Positions 60,658-64,000 of a DNA stretch of 64,000 nt are shown here, one piece after another. The position numbers and the translations under genes were made by a program. Source of the stretch: Planctomycetota bacterium (GTDB taxonomy: Bacteria > Planctomycetota > Planctomycetia > Planctomycetales > Planctomycetaceae); assembly GCA_016872645.1 (NCBI GenBank), contig VGZH01000005.1, positions 1 through 64,000 of the forward strand. The letters run 5' to 3'. Position 1 is the first letter of the stretch; the number at the start of each line of letters is the position of its first letter. The notes under the pieces were generated by a model that was not told where the DNA came from, did not search any database, and was given only the letters and a program-made list of their open reading frames with translations.

Positions 60658-61869
60658 CTATTCCTTGGCTAACTCGCGAGCGACTTCTTCGGATCGTCGC
60701 ATGACCCGCAACACATTGCCGCTCATCAGTTGGTGAATCTGCGCAGCAGAATAGCCACGATCGAGCAGCACTTGTGTGATAACGGGATACTTCGAGACGT
60801 CTTCCAATTGTTTGGGGACCTTGTCGATGCCGTCGAAATCGGAACCGAGGCCGACATGGTCGATGCCGGCGACTTTGACAATGTGCTCGATATGATCGGC
60901 GACATCGAATACATCGCCGGATTCGATCGGGTTTTCCGTGATCCAGCGTTTGCGAGCGGCCTGATAGTCCTGCTCGTCGGGAAACTTTTTCTTCAGCTCG
61001 CGAGTGACCGCGAACATGTTGGCTCGGCGCTTGGCCGATTCGGGGTGAATGAAACCGGAGTAGAAATTGACCATCACGACGCCGCCATTCTTGGCGGTCA
61101 ATTTCAGAATGTCATCGGGCACATTGCGTGGATGATCGGCCACGGCTCGCGCGGACGAGTGGGAGAAGATGATCGGAGCTTTTGTCACACGCAGCGCGTC
61201 GCGCATCGTGTCGGACGAGACGTGCGACAGGTCGACCATCATGCCCAGCCGATTCATTTCGCGGACGACCTCTTCGCCGAATTCGGTCAGGCCGCCGTGC
61301 TTGGCTTCGTCGGTGGCCGCATCGACCCAGGCCAGCGTGTCCGAATGCGTCAGCGTCATGTAGCCGACGCCGAGCTCGCGCAGTCGCCGCAGCTTGTCGA
61401 GCGAATTCTCGATCGAGTGACCTCCTTCAACACCGATCAGCGAGGCAATCTTGCCAGACTTTTGAATGCGAAGGACGCTGTCGGCGGTCTTCGCAAACTC
61501 GAAGACATCGGGATATCGCTTGACCATGGCGTGAATGATCGCGATCTGTTCGAGCGTCATGGTGAAGGCGCGGTTTTCCTTGGACGTCTCAGCAGGGACG
61601 TACGCTGCCCAAAACTGCGCACCGACGTTGCCGACACGAAGTCGCGGAATGTCCGTGTGAAATCGCGGCACACCTGCGGCGAGGTCCGCCTTGTCGAACG
61701 AACCTCCGGCGCGCTGCCGCACCTCCCACGGCAAGTCGTTGTGACCGTCGAAAACGAAGCCGGACGAATGAATGCGGCGAGCTTGGTCACTGACGACGAC
61801 CTGCGGCCGTTCGGCACCCGAGACAGAAGAGACTGCAACGGCGAGCCAAATGACGGGAAAGATTCGCAT
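60658..61869 (-). CDS. membrane dipeptidase (M19 renal dipeptidase-like)
   Basis: FVFDGHNDLPWEVRQRAGG, LIGVEGGHSIENSLDKLRRLRELGVGYMTLTHSD, MVDLSHVSSDTMRDALRVTKAPIIFSHSSARAV, DHVGLGSDFDGI. Confidence 0.93.
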   Translation of the reverse strand: MRIFPVIWLAVAVSSVSGAERPQVVVSDQARRIHSSGFVFDGHNDLPWEVRQRAGGSFDKADLAAGVPRFHTDIPRLRVGNVGAQFWAAYVPAETSKENRAFTMTLEQIAIIHAMVKRYPDVFEFAKTADSVLRIQKSGKIASLIGVEGGHSIENSLDKLRRLRELGVGYMTLTHSDTLAWVDAATDEAKHGGLTEFGEEVVREMNRLGMMVDLSHVSSDTMRDALRVTKAPIIFSHSSARAVADHPRNVPDDILKLTAKNGGVVMVNFYSGFIHPESAKRRANMFAVTRELKKKFPDEQDYQAARKRWITENPIESGDVFDVADHIEHIVKVAGIDHVGLGSDFDGIDKVPKQLEDVSKYPVITQVLLDRGYSAAQIHQLMSGNVLRVMRRSEEVARELAKE

Positions 61870-61886
61870 AGGATTGACTTTGGAGG

Positions 61887-61952
61887 GTGGTGTGTCAGCA
61901 CCGCTGTGAATCTACGGTGGGAAAATTCCCAAGCGATGCTGACACACCGCAC
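61887..61952. repeat. palindromic dispersed element, third location of the GTGCGGTGTGTCAGCACC family
   Basis: GTGGTGTGTCAGCACCGC (61887-61904) and GCGATGCTGACACACCGCAC (61933-61952). Confidence 0.88.
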
Positions 61953-61962
61953 TCCAAAAGGG

Positions 61963-63999
61963 CTACAAAATCGTAAATTGCGATAGGTCTTCACCGACGG
62001 CCAGTGGTTCGTCAACGTCCTGGTTGGGGGCGGTCGGGCGCAGGCGTGCCGCGACGTCGGACAACCATTCGGGGCTTGGCGGACCGTAGGGGCGGAATTT
62101 CTCGTTACTTCCTTGATCGACCGAATGCAGGATCGCCCGGTTCGGACCGAGCTTGCTGGCCAGCGGACTGTCGATCAGGTTGCTGGAATCGGACGCGCTC
62201 AACTGGAACACGATTCTCATTTCGAACTCGCGCAGCGTTTGCGAACTGAACCAGCGGCTGACGTTGTTGTACGTGTCGCTCCAAACGAGCGTGTGGATCC
62301 CGAATCCCGGACCGTTCTTGAGCAGATCGGTGAACTGCTTGCCGGGGCTCACTTTCTTTTCGCCGCTGCCGAAGCTGAAACCCATGTCGTCGTCCGATTT
62401 CTTCAGATCGCGAAAGCGGCCGAGATTAAAGATCACGACGAAGATCGGTAGGTCGTCGCGCGAACCCGATTGCTCGCGTCTCGTCAATTCGGTGGTGAGC
62501 TTTGTGAGGACGGCCGGCACGTCGCGTGGTTCCCCGAGCGTGACTTCGTGCGGCAGAGCAGCTTGGAGTTCCTTCCAAGTCTCTGTCGAAACTCCGCCGA
62601 AGTTACCATCGAGGACGACGAACGTGGCGACTCGCGGCTCCCCTGACACAGCGTTCGGAGGAATCTGGCAGGCGAGGCTGATAAGGCTGGTTGCCAACAG
62701 GCCAACGGTCGCGAGATCGCTCTGTCCGACGACCAGCAGGTTCTGCCCGGCCTGTGGATGAAACGTGATCGCTGTCGGATCTTTGATCGCCACCGCTTCA
62801 CCCAGCCACGCCACGCGCTCTCGCAGCGGAGCTTCCCACTGCGGAGCATCGATGAGTCGCGAAAGCTCGATGTTGCGGTGCGGATCGGCCGGGATGTTTC
62901 CTTCGAAGACGATTGCTGGCGGCATTTGCACGTGCCGGTTTTGAGACAGTTGTTGCACTCGGCCGAGATGAAAATCGCGTCGGTCGTCTTCGAGCCATGC
63001 GATCTGAAACGGGTGGTTGCCTTCGAGCATTCCGTTGGCGTCGTTGTAAATCGCTTCGCCGGGACGAGTCAGTAATCGAGCCGCCGTGTTATCTTCGGAC
63101 AGGATCAGGTGCGCGTCGCTCTCACTGCATTGCAGCGCGATGCGGACCGCCATCTGGCCGAGCGTGCTGCGGGCCAGCGAGTACGCTCCGCCGAGCGTTT
63201 GTGAACCGAGCAGCACATGCACTCCGAACGCTCGGCCTTGTCGGACCAATCGATCGAGCAGCAGCGCGGCGGTCTGCGAGTGTTTATCGTCTTCGACGAA
63301 GAACTCTTGAAACTCGTCAACGATCAACAGCAATCGCGGCATGGGGACTTCGGGTCGGGCATCGCGGAAACCGGCGAGGTCCTGCACTCCAACTTCGCGG
63401 AACAAATCGCCGCGCTCTTTCAAAATCGCGTCCAGCCGTTCAAGCACGCTGACCCCAAATTCGCGGTCGCTCTCGATGGCGATCACTCGCGCGTGCGGCA
63501 ATTCGTGAGTCGCGTAAGTTTTGAACTCGACCCCCTTCTTGAAGTCGATCAGGTAGAAGTGCAACTGGTCGGGACCGTAATGCAGCGAGGCGTTCGTGAT
63601 CAGAATGTGCAGAAACGTCGATTTTCCGGAACCCGTCTTGCCGGCGATGAGCACGTGCTGCGAAGTCCCTTTGCCCAACCGAAGATGTTGCAGCTTCGTG
63701 GCGCCAGCTCGGCCGAGCGGCACATCCAATCCGCCGCGAGTGTCGCTGACCCACAACTGCGTGTCCTTCGGCGCGATTCGCTCGAATGCGACTTCGACTC
63801 GCCGCGCGTCTTTCGATTCGTGCCCAGCGGCTTTGACGAGCTTCGTGAACAGGTCCGAGCCTGGAGGAGCATCGAGCGTCAACGGCAGGGCCTTCAATTC
63901 GTCATCCGAAGAGGCAAATGCGGCGCCTGTCCAATCGAAGACCGTTGCGTTGGTCGCCAGATCACCCAGATCGAAATTCAACGGCAAACGGAGTTTCAT
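61963..63999 (-). CDS. FtsK/SpoIIIE-type ATPase (C-terminal portion; probably continues past the window edge)
   Basis: HVLIAGKTGSGKSTFLHILI (Walker A), MPRLLLIVDEFQEFF (Walker B), FGVHVLLGSQTLGGAYSLARSTLGQMAVRIALQCSESDAHLIL. Second ATPase-like domain with degenerate P-loop. Confidence 0.85.
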   Translation of the reverse strand: MKLRLPLNFDLGDLATNATVFDWTGAAFASSDDELKALPLTLDAPPGSDLFTKLVKAAGHESKDARRVEVAFERIAPKDTQLWVSDTRGGLDVPLGRAGATKLQHLRLGKGTSQHVLIAGKTGSGKSTFLHILITNASLHYGPDQLHFYLIDFKKGVEFKTYATHELPHARVIAIESDREFGVSVLERLDAILKERGDLFREVGVQDLAGFRDARPEVPMPRLLLIVDEFQEFFVEDDKHSQTAALLLDRLVRQGRAFGVHVLLGSQTLGGAYSLARSTLGQMAVRIALQCSESDAHLILSEDNTAARLLTRPGEAIYNDANGMLEGNHPFQIAWLEDDRRDFHLGRVQQLSQNRHVQMPPAIVFEGNIPADPHRNIELSRLIDAPQWEAPLRERVAWLGEAVAIKDPTAITFHPQAGQNLLVVGQSDLATVGLLATSLISLACQIPPNAVSGEPRVATFVVLDGNFGGVSTETWKELQAALPHEVTLGEPRDVPAVLTKLTTELTRREQSGSRDDLPIFVVIFNLGRFRDLKKSDDDMGFSFGSGEKKVSPGKQFTDLLKNGPGFGIHTLVWSDTYNNVSRWFSSQTLREFEMRIVFQLSASDSSNLIDSPLASKLGPNRAILHSVDQGSNEKFRPYGPPSPEWLSDVAARLRPTAPNQDVDEPLAVGEDLSQFTIL

Positions 64000-64000
64000 G

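Overview
A 64 kb stretch of a GC-rich, Planctomycete-type chromosome, judged from several DUF1501 Tat proteins, a DUF1549/DUF1553 protein, PVC-type heme-binding dehydrogenase-like proteins, ThuA/LamG and PQQ propellers. Housekeeping genes include bioB, tilS, folK, infA, rnhA, ppdK, a DEAD-box helicase and an HrpA helicase. There is one tRNA-Thr(CGT). Most large ORFs antisense to these genes are GC-driven shadow ORFs. Four signals stand out. (1) A solitary retron lies at 20774-22307: an RT with NAxxH, YADD and VTGxVVN motifs, and a readable msr-msd ncRNA directly upstream. The ncRNA has a 16-bp a1/a2 stem (one G-U), a candidate branch G, two msr hairpins and an msd hairpin. No effector gene is recognisable nearby. 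(2) A putative -1 frameshift cassette sits at 57081-57129: an in-phase A AAA AAG slippery heptamer inside A9, an immediate TAG stop and a strong downstream stem-loop. It would fuse a ThuA/LamG protein to a pentaheme-motif PVC-type protein that has no credible start or signal peptide of its own; a homopolymer assembly error is the main alternative. (3) Small palindromic elements of several sequence families recur. Many are inserted in frame inside conserved genes (five in the 7066-11931 gene, at least three in hrpA), at gene ends, or between genes, resembling Rickettsia palindromic elements in behaviour. (4) Unusual domain fusions include a Cys-less peroxiredoxin-like domain fused to a 2OG-Fe(II) oxygenase. 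All calls come from reading the sequence; no database search was run.
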